Made by a program: the position numbers and the translations under genes. DNA of 50,673 nt from Spirirestis rafaelensis WJT71-NPBG6 (lineage in GTDB: Bacteria > Cyanobacteriota > Cyanobacteriia > Cyanobacteriales > Nostocaceae), in the NCBI GenBank assembly GCA_019359015.1, contig JAHHID010000057.1:1-50673 (forward strand). The letters are read 5' to 3'. The notes under the pieces were generated by a model. The model was not told the origin of the DNA. It searched no databases and saw only the letters and a program-made list of their open reading frames with translations. Shown here one piece after another: positions 27,957 through 36,513 of this stretch (position 1 is its first letter; every line of letters begins with the position of its first letter).

Positions 27957-28493
27957 TTAAAAACCAAGAATATCTTGTAAATTTCCCTGCAAGCGACGCA
28001 GTTGACGGTAGGCACTTTCTAAGCGATCGCCTTCAACTTCCACCTCATTTGTGGGATAATTTTGAATTACTTCTATAAATGTAATTTGCCCATCTTTACT
28101 GGCAGAAACTACTAAAGCAGCACGCAAAGCTTGTTTGTCTGCCTGACGCGATCGGGTGTGAATAACTTCAGTAAGTTGATCTAAAATCACATTACCAATC
28201 CGGCTATTCAGTACTTTATCTAAAATGACCGGATTCACCTTTACAGGTTCCGTCAAGTACTGACGAATTGCTTGAGGGTTTTGTCTAGCCAAAGCTAAAT
28301 TCACTCTTAAGGAAGTTGAGAGTTTACCAGTTTGGGCAAAGGTAGACAACTCCTGCACCGAAATTGATTCTCGGAAGATACGGTATTTCAATACCACCGA
28401 TTCCGCAGCTAAAGCAGGAGCGCCTGAAAGTATAAAATAAATACTTATTACTAAAACTAACCCACCAGACACAGACAAAAATTTGCAACGCAT
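27957..28493 (-). CDS. Stand-alone DUF1400 exported protein
   Basis: A signal peptide (1-30, cut near ALAAES) is followed by a single DUF1400 domain, recognisable by ESVVLKYRIFRESISVQELSTFAQTGKLSTSL and RIGNVILDQLTEVIHT. In many cyanobacteria this domain is the N-terminal part of a larger alpha/beta hydrolase. Here the protein ends at 178 residues with no hydrolase part, and no hydrolase frame is seen next to it. It may therefore be a regulatory or structural version. Confidence 0.82.
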   Translation of the reverse strand: MRCKFLSVSGGLVLVISIYFILSGAPALAAESVVLKYRIFRESISVQELSTFAQTGKLSTSLRVNLALARQNPQAIRQYLTEPVKVNPVILDKVLNSRIGNVILDQLTEVIHTRSRQADKQALRAALVVSASKDGQITFIEVIQNYPTNEVEVEGDRLESAYRQLRRLQGNLQDILGF

Positions 28494-29010
28494 TTACCTT
28501 CATTTTCCCAAGCTTGGCTGTGCTTTTAACGATATCCACTGCTTGTTATTTGCAACATCTTCCTCACGTCATAGCATTTGACTTTAGATTTGGTACGAAT
28601 GGACAGCACAAGGTCAGAAAAAAATCATTTGTAGCAGTAATGAGCGGAAATTAGCACCACATATAAATACCAGATCTTACGTGTATTTTTATTAAAAAAT
28701 ATTAAATTATCAGCTTTTTAGATAATAAACTTAAACATGAAAACCTCAAAACAAGTATTTTAAAATACAACCGCTTTGAATTACAGCCCAAAAACATCAC
28801 TATAAGAGGCTTTTTGGTTTAACTTAGATTAAACTTGACAGTTTTTAAACTGTAACATTCAACAACATTAGCATTGATTTTTCTTCAAGAATTTGGCTGA
28901 TAAGGTGCTGTTATTCCGGTATAGTTTTGCATGGGTTTTACAGCTACCTGGCTGCTATCGACACCTCTTTCAACGTACCTTTATTCACTCAAATCACAGA
29001 TATAAAAAAG
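28494..29010. other. 517-nt AT-rich divergent region
   Basis: This region separates the DUF1400 gene (minus) from the SLH gene (plus) and must hold both promoters. It includes 28 codons of open frame upstream of the SLH start that look like leader. No RNA gene or named repeat is seen. Confidence 0.4.
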
Positions 29011-30726
29011 ATGAAACGTCAGGGTTTTCAAAAGCCTCAATCGAAAACTTCTCGCCTTCTTTCTAGCAGTCACCCTAGATATACTCTACCCTTGCGAGCA
29101 GGACTAAGCGCTTTGATACTGGTTTCTGCTGGGTCAATGCTATCGCCTGGTCAAGTCAATGCTAGTGCTACCTTCTTTGAAGCTATTGCCCCAACTGTAA
29201 CCGCGCAAGTTCCTGCAACAGCAACAGCAACAGCAATTTACGTTAACCCAGCTACCGGTGCAGACAACGCTGCTAGCAATTCTGAAGCAACACCCTATAA
29301 AACTATCACGTTCGCCCTCAGCAAGGCTCAACCAGGTACCGTAATTCAACTTGCTGGTGGTACTTATAACACTGAAAGTGGCGAAAAATTTCCACTGTTT
29401 GTTAAACAAGGTGTGACGCTGCGCGGTGATGATGCTAGCAAAGGTCAGGCGATATTAATTACAGGTGGCGATTTCTTCGTCAGCCCCACCTTTGCGCGTC
29501 AGAACATTACAATTCGCGCTGACAAAGATTCTACTATCACTGGCGTTACTGTCACTAACCCTAATCAACGCGGTAGTGGCGTGTGGGTTGAATCGACTAA
29601 TCCCACAATCACAAACAGTACATTTGTTAACAGTATAAGAGAAGGCATTTTCGTCACAGGTACAGGTAATCCTAAAATTGAAAATAACACCTTTAGTGAG
29701 AACAAAGGCAACGGTGTTTCCGTAGCTAAATCTGCTACAGGCGAGATTCGCAATAACTTGTTCCAATCAACTGGTTTTGGTATTGCTGTCAGTGACCAAG
29801 CAGCCCCTTTAATTACTGATAACCAAATTACCCAAAACATTGGCGGAGTTGTTCTCACTGGTAGCGCCAAACCTGTGTTGCGTAATAATGTAATTCAAGA
29901 TAATCGAGATCATGGGTTAGTTGCGCTTCAAAAAGCGCAAGCAGATTTGGGAACCCAAGAAAATCCTGGTAAAAACCTAATTCGCAATAACGGCAAAAAA
30001 GACCCGAAAAAGTTCTTCGACGTACTGAATGCGACTGCTCAGAACACAATAGTCGCTGTTGGTAATGATATTGACCCCACCCGAATTTCCGGCAAGGTAG
30101 ATTTTGTAGCCGCTAGCGTTGAACCCCCCGCAGGTGGTCAAACTGCCTTCAAAGATGTGCCAGGAGGTTATTGGGCAAAAGGCTATATTGAAGCCTTAGC
30201 CTCCCAGAATATTATTGCTGGCTTCCCCGATGGCAGTTTTAGACCGAATGAACCTGTAACACGCGCTCAATTTGCTACTATCATCACTAAAGCGTTGTCA
30301 CCAACAACCAAACGCCCAGGTATTGATTTTAAGGATCTGAAAAACAATTTCTGGGCTTACGCAGCAATTCAATCTGCTTACCAGGGTCAATATGTCTCTG
30401 GCTATCCCGACGGTACCTTTAAACCACAGCAGCAAATTCCTAGAGTCCAGGTGTTAGTATCTTTAGCCAACGGTCTGGGTTTAAATGCTGATAGTCAGAA
30501 TGCTTTGACTTTCTACACTGATGCTACCCAGATTCCCAAATATGCAACAGGCTCTGTTGCTGCGGCAACTTCAAGGCAATTGGTAATTAATTATCCTACC
30601 GTTAAGCAGCTAAATCCAAATCGTGAGGCAACTAGGGCAGAAGTTGCTGCTTTTGTTTACCAAGCGCTAGTTAGTGCTGGACGCGCTCAAGCAATTCCCT
30701 CACCTTATTTGGTACAAACTCCTTAA
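29011..30726 (+). CDS. DUF1565 beta-helix envelope protein with C-terminal SLH domains
   Basis: An exported protein of about 571 residues. The signal region has a long n-region ending near VNASA. A DUF1565 segment follows (YVNPATGADNAASNSEATPY, TVIQLAGGTY), then a right-handed parallel beta-helix with repeated NxF/NxI rungs, and three SLH modules (FKDVPGGYWAKGYIEALA, FKDLKNNFWAYAAIQSAY, FYTDATQIPKYATGSVAAA). SLH modules bind the cell wall, so it is probably surface- or periplasm-attached. The ATG at 29011 is preferred to a TTG at 28927. Any carbohydrate ligand or activity is unknown. Confidence 0.85.
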   Translation: MKRQGFQKPQSKTSRLLSSSHPRYTLPLRAGLSALILVSAGSMLSPGQVNASATFFEAIAPTVTAQVPATATATAIYVNPATGADNAASNSEATPYKTITFALSKAQPGTVIQLAGGTYNTESGEKFPLFVKQGVTLRGDDASKGQAILITGGDFFVSPTFARQNITIRADKDSTITGVTVTNPNQRGSGVWVESTNPTITNSTFVNSIREGIFVTGTGNPKIENNTFSENKGNGVSVAKSATGEIRNNLFQSTGFGIAVSDQAAPLITDNQITQNIGGVVLTGSAKPVLRNNVIQDNRDHGLVALQKAQADLGTQENPGKNLIRNNGKKDPKKFFDVLNATAQNTIVAVGNDIDPTRISGKVDFVAASVEPPAGGQTAFKDVPGGYWAKGYIEALASQNIIAGFPDGSFRPNEPVTRAQFATIITKALSPTTKRPGIDFKDLKNNFWAYAAIQSAYQGQYVSGYPDGTFKPQQQIPRVQVLVSLANGLGLNADSQNALTFYTDATQIPKYATGSVAAATSRQLVINYPTVKQLNPNREATRAEVAAFVYQALVSAGRAQAIPSPYLVQTP

Positions 30727-31222
30727 TAAGAAGATAGAGAGACAAGGGGAGAAGGAGACAAGAAGATAAAGATAAATTCGCTTCCTCATCTTTTCGCACT
30801 TCCTTTACTCCCCTTACTCTTCAAGGGGTTGGGGCAATCAAAAATTGAGTTAGTTGTGAAGTTCATACTGATTTGTATAAATCAAAGCGCCAAGACCTAA
30901 CAATTGTTAAGCCTTGGCGCTTCAAATATTTTGAGTTTTTTAACTTTGGGGTCTTTAAAATTTAGTAGACCCCATTTAAATTTATCCGTTGATATTCAGG
31001 GTCTTTATATTGGCTGACCCCGTTTGAAGTATTATTAGTTTCTATTGAAAATCTCAAGTTTTCAAATTTCCTAATAATTTCTTAATTTTTCCTGTCTATA
31101 TGTTCCTGATTATATACTTCTGTTAAGTTTATTAACTAAATTAAACATTTATTACCAAATATAAAAGGTAAGCAAGCAAAAAGGGAGAATTTGTCCGATA
31201 AGAAGCTTATAGTTTTATTAAT
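30727..31222. other. 496-nt gap with three tandem hairpins
   Basis: After the SLH gene stop there are purine-rich then pyrimidine-rich stretches, followed by three consecutive hairpins (30885-30922, 30950-30976 and about 31001-31022). The DUF3493 gene ends on the other side. No coding frame is credible. Confidence 0.55.
30885..30922 (+). terminator. Long hairpin, probable terminator of the SLH gene
   Basis: AAGCGCCAAG (30885-30894) pairs with CTTGGCGCTT (30913-30922). The loop contains the 12-nt palindrome TAACAATTGTTA. A T-rich tract lies a little downstream. It could act in both directions between convergent genes. Confidence 0.6.
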
Positions 31223-31492
31223 TTATGAGCGTTTTTGCCGACGTTGCTCCCATCGCCAAAGAAATACCATTAAAGCAACGACTCCTACCTGAAGTGCTAA
31301 GTTCGGCAATGCACTATTAATATCCCGTCCGGCAAGCAGTTGGGATAAAAAGACGAGTCCACCGATAAAACCAGAAGCACCACAACTAATATATATAAAT
31401 TGCCGCAAGCCACGATAGGGAGCTGCTATTTCTGCTTTTAAACGGGCGTATTGTTCTGGGTTAACGCGATTTTTTGGATTTTGTTGTACCAT
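31223..31492 (-). CDS. DUF3493 small membrane protein
   Basis: An 89-residue protein with two membrane segments (about 31-50 and 62-80). It opens with the family pattern RLKAEIAAPYRGLRQFIYIS, followed by GASGFIGGLVFL and a basic end (RRQKRS). It matches DUF3493, a family in cyanobacteria and plastids; a plant member has been linked to photosystem II accumulation. It lies 34 nt from the divergent tRNA-Thr gene. Confidence 0.85.
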   Translation of the reverse strand: MVQQNPKNRVNPEQYARLKAEIAAPYRGLRQFIYISCGASGFIGGLVFLSQLLAGRDINSALPNLALQVGVVALMVFLWRWEQRRQKRS

Positions 31493-31526
31493 GACCTTAT
31501 TAGTGCTATAATTTAAGATGGCTTTT

Positions 31527-31598
31527 GCCGATGTGGCTCAGTGGTAGAGCACTCGATTCGTAATCGAGCGGTCACGGGTTCAAATCCCGTCATCGGCT
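31527..31598 (+). tRNA. tRNA-Thr (anticodon CGU)
   Basis: A complete cloverleaf: acceptor arms GCCGATG/CATCGGC, D-arm GCTC...GAGC, anticodon stem CTCGA/TCGAG with loop TTCGTAA (anticodon CGT), T-arm ACGGG/CCCGT with loop TTCAAAT, and discriminator T. No CCA is encoded. The IS605-type element begins about 10 nt downstream. Confidence 0.96.
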
Positions 31599-31610
31599 TT
31601 ATTGACACTC

Positions 31611-32984
31611 TCAGGGCTGAAGCCACTGAGATTGTGCGGACAAAGTACACTTGGGTAGTACCCAAAGTCTAACTCTCGCTACGGTTGTCAAAGACCGTCT
31701 ACCCAGTAAGCCTAGGTCTAAGCCTAGATTGCTGGCTACTTTTCTTAGAATATTTGCCGCCCCATTAAGGTCAGCATTAACAACAAAGCCATTTGCTGAC
31801 CGATACAATCCACGCTCAACTCTCTTACCTGACGCTTTCCACCCTTCTGGCTTTTCGCCATACTTGGGTAGGGAGTCTCCATCTAAGTAACTAGCTTTTG
31901 AGGTGTAAGATTCTTCGGTTTCCTGAAATCTAATACAATGCAAATCACAAAGCTGTTTCAATCGGTTTTTGAGCTTACCCAACGGCATTTGAACAAACTT
32001 TTGGTTGTTCAGTCTACCCATATTGGCGGCTTCCTTAAAACCTTCATTCCACCCAATTACTAGTGTCCCAATGCCGTGTTTTAAGCAATGGTCAATAATC
32101 AGTTTTGCGGCTTTGTTAATCCCATCACGTATCTGATGGTTACGTTTACGTGTCACACGGTCTAACCAGTTATCCCAGTAAGCTTCCGGCTTGCCTTCCT
32201 TGCGTGTTGATACTTTTTTGTTCCATAGTTGATTCATCGCCTTCATTGCACGGGCATCAACTAGCAAAGAATTGCCGAAAGTATCCACACAAGCAGCGAG
32301 ATTATCAGCAGTACCAAGGTCAATAGATAGTGCTTGGTTAATATCTAATTCATGCTTTTGTTTGCTTACCTCATAGGACATTTCAAGGTAAAAAGCACCA
32401 TTATTCGGAAGAATAGTAAACTCTTTAACCTTTGAATAGTCAACATTTGAAGGCATAGGAAAAAAAAATTCTGAAACACCAAACCAACGCTTAACTGTTA
32501 GCCCTAAAGAAAATCTAAGTTGACCATTAGCAAGTGTTGGTCTTTGTCCTCCAGAGTTCGGGTAAGCAACCTTAAACAACTTAGAACCTTTAAGGTAGTC
32601 GGGGGGCTTAGGCTTGAAAAGCAATTGTCCTTTAAAATGTAGCTCTCGGAGTTCTTTAAAAGATTTAAATGCTTCTGCCACAGACATTAATGTTTGTTGC
32701 ATTGGCGTTGATGGCAAAGACTGAGCAAGTGTTGTCTTTGAAACTGATGGTTCAAAAGCTAAATCAAACTTTCCAGTTAGTAGTTTCCCGGTCTTAAAAA
32801 AGGTTTGACGAGCAAAATAAACCCCACAGTTATACAGCTTACCGGATTGTTGACAGAGGTACTCTAACAACGCTTTGGTTTCATTGTCTGGAGATAGCAA
32901 TATTTGCTGAACCCCCATTGTGTTCTTAACTTTACCCACTGGTTCGACCTTCCAGACTTCTGTTGACCTCTCCATACTAATCAA
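31611..32984 (-). CDS. tnpB: TnpB, RNA-guided nuclease of the IS605 element
   Basis: A 457-residue TnpB with the three RuvC-like acidic sites: Asp in SIDLGTADNLAACVD, Glu in LVIGWNEGFK, and Asp in VVNADLNGAANIL. TnpB proteins use an RNA made from the transposon right end to cut DNA and maintain the element. The usual CxxC...CxxC zinc ribbon between sites II and III is missing: the segment reads ESYTSKASYLDGDSLPKYGE, without cysteine pairs, as in some cyanobacterial TnpB subgroups. The stop codon lies inside the right-end hairpin. The first few codons are uncertain; a later start is possible. Confidence 0.9.
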   Translation of the reverse strand: MISMERSTEVWKVEPVGKVKNTMGVQQILLSPDNETKALLEYLCQQSGKLYNCGVYFARQTFFKTGKLLTGKFDLAFEPSVSKTTLAQSLPSTPMQQTLMSVAEAFKSFKELRELHFKGQLLFKPKPPDYLKGSKLFKVAYPNSGGQRPTLANGQLRFSLGLTVKRWFGVSEFFFPMPSNVDYSKVKEFTILPNNGAFYLEMSYEVSKQKHELDINQALSIDLGTADNLAACVDTFGNSLLVDARAMKAMNQLWNKKVSTRKEGKPEAYWDNWLDRVTRKRNHQIRDGINKAAKLIIDHCLKHGIGTLVIGWNEGFKEAANMGRLNNQKFVQMPLGKLKNRLKQLCDLHCIRFQETEESYTSKASYLDGDSLPKYGEKPEGWKASGKRVERGLYRSANGFVVNADLNGAANILRKVASNLGLDLGLLGRRSLTTVARVRLWVLPKCTLSAQSQWLQP

Positions 32985-33008
32985 CTAAGGTAGGAGTGTC
33001 AACAGCTA

Positions 33009-33437
33009 TTGAGAGAACAACAGATAAATATGTTAGTTCAAGAAGACTACAAGACGCACAACCACGTTAAATTCTTAGTTAATTACCATTTTGTATGGAT
33101 TCCAAAGCGCAGAAAAAAAGTTTTAGTTGGTGAGATAGCAACAAGAACACGTCAAATTTTTCTAGAATTAGCCATAGAAAAAGGATGGGATATTCTAGCT
33201 TTAGAAGTTGCGCCAGACCATATTCACCTGTTTGTTAGTGTTAAGCCTACAGATACCCCACACCTTGTGGTTAAAGCATTCAAAGGACGCTCCAGCTTTT
33301 ATCTACGTAAAGAGTTCCCGCAGTTAACAAAACTGCCTTCGTTGTGGACAAATAGTTATTTTGTTAGTACAGCAGGCAATGTAAGCAGTGAAGCGATTAG
33401 ACGTTATATTGAAGACCCACATCACGGACAAGTCTAA
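33009..33437 (+). CDS. tnpA: TnpA, IS200/IS605 family Y1 HUH transposase
   Basis: A single-strand DNA transposase of 142 residues. The HUH motif is HIH in VAPDHIHLFVSV, and the nucleophile is the Tyr of IRRYIEDPHH near the C terminus. The N-terminal VKFLVNYHFVWIPKRRK matches the family. TnpA excises and inserts the element as single-stranded circles, recognising the subterminal hairpins. It is intact and divergent from tnpB. The true start may be the ATG a few codons in (MLVQEDYK). Confidence 0.92.
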   Translation: MREQQINMLVQEDYKTHNHVKFLVNYHFVWIPKRRKKVLVGEIATRTRQIFLELAIEKGWDILALEVAPDHIHLFVSVKPTDTPHLVVKAFKGRSSFYLRKEFPQLTKLPSLWTNSYFVSTAGNVSSEAIRRYIEDPHHGQV

Positions 33438-33440
33438 AGA

Positions 33441-33466
33441 ACACGAGCGGTTAAAACCGCTCGTGT
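33441..33466. repeat. Perfect 12-bp hairpin downstream of tnpA
   Basis: ACACGAGCGGTT (33441-33452) and AACCGCTCGTGT (33455-33466) are exact reverse complements separated by two bases. It lies 3 nt after the tnpA stop, inside the element's tnpA-side end. It may serve as terminator for tnpA or as a second end structure. Confidence 0.8.
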
Positions 33467-33505
33467 CGCTTCCCTCCCAGGGCTAAAGCCGCTGGGTTTC
33501 CCCCA

Positions 33506-33751
33506 TCCCGCTCACTCTCTATGAAAGTATTGTTGAATAGTTAAAGTTTTACATATATTGTCTTGCGATCGCACTTTGCGCTCAGACTAAAATGGCGTTA
33601 TACGAACGTTCGCTGTTTGCGTTCCCGCTCGTCTTGCCTGCCTTATTTAAGACACGCTCCGGAGCGATCGCGGGCTAAAAATTTAATGCGATCGCACCTC
33701 ACCTTCAGACTAGAAAGGACTGTACGAACAGAACCCACAATTAATCAACCT
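33506..33751. other. Gap after the IS with HIP1-rich repeats
   Basis: It holds two related strings, GATCGCACTTTGCGCTCAGACTA (near 33568) and GATCGCACCTCACCTTCAGACTA (near 33691), and several HIP1 octamers. A 72-codon frame here follows these repeats and is not credible. Confidence 0.45.
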
Positions 33752-34177
33752 TTAAGGATGAGAGCGATCGCCTTCACGTAAAACAGCAATAATTTCAATA
33801 TTTGCCTCAGGAAAAGCAAACTGATCGAGTTCATCCAAACTCACCCAGCGAATTTCATCGCACTCCAGCGGTTGAGGAATACCCGTAAGATGGCGGCAAT
33901 GATGTACTGTAAGGGTGACACGCAAGTGGGTATACGTATGATCGATAGTGATCAGATGTTTTCCCACTTCAATAACAATTCCCAATTCTTCATTAATTTC
34001 TCGTTTGATACATTCTTCGACGGTTTCGCCTTTCTCGATTTTACCTCCTGGAAATTCCCACAAACCGCCCATTGTGCCTTCTGGACGACGGCGATCAATT
34101 AAAATTTGCCCTTGATCATTTGATATTACAGCCACGCCAATGATTTTGTGGGGTAGTGGAGAAATAATTTCAATCAT
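33752..34177 (-). CDS. mutT: MutT-type Nudix hydrolase (8-oxo-dGTP diphosphatase)
   Basis: A 141-residue Nudix protein with a perfect Nudix box: GGKIEKGETVEECIKREI followed by NEELGI. It opens with IIGVAVISNDQGQILIDRRR, as in MutT, which removes oxidised dGTP from the nucleotide pool to prevent mutation. Length and motif fit the family, but Nudix substrate choice cannot be read from sequence with certainty. It is transcribed leftward, downstream of the DUF760 gene but separated from it by a terminator. Confidence 0.85.
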   Translation of the reverse strand: MIEIISPLPHKIIGVAVISNDQGQILIDRRRPEGTMGGLWEFPGGKIEKGETVEECIKREINEELGIVIEVGKHLITIDHTYTHLRVTLTVHHCRHLTGIPQPLECDEIRWVSLDELDQFAFPEANIEIIAVLREGDRSHP

Positions 34178-34528
34178 GGTTTTTAGTTAGTAGTTAGTAG
34201 ATAGTAAAACAACTAACTAGCGTTAACAAAAACTCGGCAGATTAATTTGATGTCTGCCGAGTTTATGTTTCATATCAAATTTTAAGTCTGTTTGAATTTG
34301 TCCAGACACCTATATCAAAGTTAAATTAATGAAGTAATTTTCAATTGTGTATTTTAAGTCACTTTTGGACAATGAGAAAAATTACCATTCCCCTCTAATA
34401 GCTAAGGTTAGAGGGGAGGCAGCTTGTAAAAATTTAACAGTCCTTACGATTTCTGATTTATATTGTCGTGACAATACTAAAGCATTTATTTAACAACATC
34501 CAATCTTAAGGACGGAATCTTTAAATCC
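34178..34528. other. 351-nt gap with tandem repeats and a terminator
   Basis: It holds TAGTTAGTAGTTAG-type short repeats next to the mutT start, the hairpin at 34231-34263, and AT-rich DNA. No gene is seen. Confidence 0.5.
34231..34263 (-). terminator. Intrinsic terminator of the DUF760 gene
   Basis: AACTCGGCAGA (34231-34241) and TCTGCCGAGTT (34253-34263) form a perfect 11-bp stem. On the minus strand a TTTTTGTT tract follows, so it ends the leftward DUF760 transcript, about 265 nt past that gene's stop. Confidence 0.78.
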
Positions 34529-34873
34529 TTAGTCATTTTCGGTCTTGTTAGTTTCAGTTCCTTGCAATACCATTTCAAAGCTCATTCTCTGTTCGGCATT
34601 ACGCAAGAAATAACCACTAATCATGGCAGAGGCAAGAAGCCTACCTAAACTTTCCCGGCTGGTAGTAATGGTAACACCAAAGTTTTCCGCAGGCAGGTTG
34701 CCCAACAACCCGACAATATTGCGCTCCATTACTTGAAACACTTCTGGAGAATTGGGTTTGGATAACTGAGTAATTGTCTCTGGACTCAAGGCTTTAACGT
34801 ACTGCCACAGCACTTCACTCGTTTCTGGCTCACTGTTAAAAAATTCTGATACTTGATTGGATGGGTTACTCAC
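34529..34873 (-). CDS. DUF760 protein
   Basis: A 114-residue soluble protein found in cyanobacteria and plants. The family pattern is visible: LWQYVKALSPETITQLSKP, VMERNIVGLLGNLPAENF, TTSRESLGRLLASAMISGYFLRNAEQRM. Its function is not established in cyanobacteria. It is transcribed alone from a promoter in the repeat-bearing gap to its right. Confidence 0.88.
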   Translation of the reverse strand: MSNPSNQVSEFFNSEPETSEVLWQYVKALSPETITQLSKPNSPEVFQVMERNIVGLLGNLPAENFGVTITTSRESLGRLLASAMISGYFLRNAEQRMSFEMVLQGTETNKTEND

Positions 34874-35556
34874 GTTTTGCCTCCTTTACTACCACAGCTA
34901 TGTGCGGTGTTTGCAACTTTAATCGTAAAAGCTTGTATTAGATTTGACTAAGCAGCCTGTTATCTGTTCCTGTCAACTAATGTAACAAGCTAATTCTCAT
35001 TTAGGAGTCGGTGTAACCGTACCAAAAGCAGCGTAGTTTCTCACCAGATTGGTTAGGGCGTGTTTTCAAACACATAAATCCCTGCGCCGAGCGCACGCTT
35101 CTCTGCGAGAGGCTCCGCCAACGCGAACAGGCTGGAAGCCTAGGGCTACACGAACAAAGCTCCCTTGGTGTTAGCGGAGCGTCTTGCAGACAAGCCTCTC
35201 TCTGCGGACCCAGGCTAAAATCTTTGATTTTCATAGCCCACCTCCGTGGGCTAGGTATGTATAGCCTTACCCCTCTAGGGTGTCGGGCTGTTTGAAAACA
35301 TGCCCTAGTGGTTAGTGGTTATTTGTTAGTTGGTAATGGTTAGTCTCACATCTTGCACCACGTTGCACCACGCAGCAACACCCTATAAGGGTGTCGCTAT
35401 ACGTACAAAGCCCACTGAGGTGGGCTTTGCAAAATTACGGGTTTCACAGCTTGCTTAGGAGGGCTTTGTATAATTAGCCCTACCCTTATAGGGTACGTGC
35501 ATCAAGAGTGAGTAGTCGTACTTTTTGACAACTAACAACTAATACCCAAGCACTAA
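34874..35556. other. 683-nt gap holding a MITE-like element and palindromes
   Basis: It contains the element at 35054-35307. To its right are smaller palindromes: ACACCCTATAAGGGTGT (near 35380) and AAAGCCCACTGAGGTGGGCTTT (near 35407), and TTAG/CTAAC short repeats. No coding frame is credible. Confidence 0.55.
35054..35307. mobile_element. MITE-like element with 17-bp inverted ends and TA flanks
   Basis: The left end GGGCGTGTTTTCAAACA (35056-35072) and the right end TGTTTGAAAACATGCCC (35289-35305) are reverse complements with one mismatch. Each is bordered by TA (35054-35055 and 35306-35307), the duplication typical of IS630/Tc1-mariner elements. The interior is rich in small palindromes such as TAGCCCACCTCCGTGGGCTA and has no transposase, so it would be a non-autonomous element. 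Confidence 0.72.
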
Positions 35557-36513
35557 CTAACTCGCCAAATATTCACCCATGTTTGCTTTAGATTTGCGAA
35601 GTTTGGTTAGAGCTTCGCGTTCAATTTGGCGTACTCGTTCGCGGCTGATGTTCAGAAGTTCACCGATTCTGGCAAGAGTAAGCGCTTGTCCATCGGTTAA
35701 TCCAAAGCGGAGGGTCAGAACTTCTCTTTGTTGTGGGGTAAGATCTGCCATGAGGCGGTCTAAGTCAAAAGATAGGGAAGATTGCATGACGAAATCTTCT
35801 GGAGTAAGCCCTGGATCTTCTAACATTTCTCCGAGTTCGGTGTCGTAATTATCTCCTAGCCGCAAATCGAGTGATAGGGGCAGACGAGCTTTTTCTAGAT
35901 ACTCTCGGACTTGCTTGGGGGTTAATTCTAATTCTTGTGCTAGTTCACCAGCTGATGGAGCGCGTCCTAATCTTTGGGACAAATGCCGCTGTGCTTTTTT
36001 AATTTTATTCAGTTTTTCGGTAATGTGGATGGGTAGCCGGATGGTGCGAGCTTTTTCGGCGATCGCTCGCGTGATGGCTTGGCGAATCCACCAATAAGCA
36101 TAAGTGGAAAACCTGTAACCTTTGGTGGGGTCAAATTTTTCTACGCCCCGTTGCATCCCAATGCTACCTTCTTGGATTAAATCGAGTAAATCGACGTTGC
36201 GCTTGATGTACTTTTTGGCAACGGATACGACTAGTCGCAAATTGGCTTCTACCATTTTGCGTTTGGCTATTTCACCAATGGCGATCGCTTCGTTCAACTC
36301 TCCTGGTTCTAAATTTGTCGCTTCTGCCCACTCTTCTAAAGTCGGTTCATGACCTAACTTCATAAAAAGCGACTCCCTTACCTCGTACAAAGCAGTTGCA
36401 CGTTGCACCTGTTTGCCATAACATATCTCTTCCTCGTGGCTTAAGAGTGGCACGCGGCCAATCTCACGCAGGTAAGTCCGCACTAGGTCTGTGGCTGTCT
36501 GAGCGGTCTTCAT
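35557..36513 (-). CDS. Group 2 sigma-70 factor (RpoD-like, SigD-type)
   Basis: A 318-residue sigma factor with region 1.2 ([21 protein letters not shown]), region 2 ([42 protein letters not shown]), region 3, and region 4 ([34 protein letters not shown]). It lacks the long N-terminal part of the principal SigA, so it is an alternative group 2 factor. The length and the start [13 protein letters not shown] resemble SigD, but paralogues are similar and the letter is not certain. Confidence 0.9.
   Translation of the reverse strand: MKTAQTATDLVRTYLREIGRVPLLSHEEEICYGKQVQRATALYEVRESLFMKLGHEPTLEEWAEATNLEPGELNEAIAIGEIAKRKMVEANLRLVVSVAKKYIKRNVDLLDLIQEGSIGMQRGVEKFDPTKGYRFSTYAYWWIRQAITRAIAEKARTIRLPIHITEKLNKIKKAQRHLSQRLGRAPSAGELAQELELTPKQVREYLEKARLPLSLDLRLGDNYDTELGEMLEDPGLTPEDFVMQSSLSFDLDRLMADLTPQQREVLTLRFGLTDGQALTLARIGELLNISRERVRQIEREALTKLRKSKANMGEYLAS

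Larger units (their letters stand above)
31600..33505 (-). mobile_element. IS605-type insertion sequence (divergent tnpA and tnpB)
   Basis: The element consists of a Y1 tnpA (plus) and a tnpB (minus), diverging from a 24-nt spacer, and is framed by matching subterminal hairpins. The tnpB-side hairpin is at 31610-31630 (CTCAG GGC...GCC A CTGAG) and the tnpA-side hairpin at 33476-33496 (CCCAG GGC...GCC G CTGGG). An additional perfect 12-bp hairpin lies at 33441-33466. Boundaries are approximate because IS200/IS605 elements lack terminal inverted repeats and target duplications. Both genes look intact. Confidence 0.88.

Noticed and set aside
33563-33781. 72-codon frame right of the IS element
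   Set aside because: It is built from HIP1-containing repeats and overlaps the mutT 3' end on the other strand.
35001-35234. 77-codon frame in the gap before the sigma factor
   Set aside because: It lies mainly in the MITE-like element and its palindromes.
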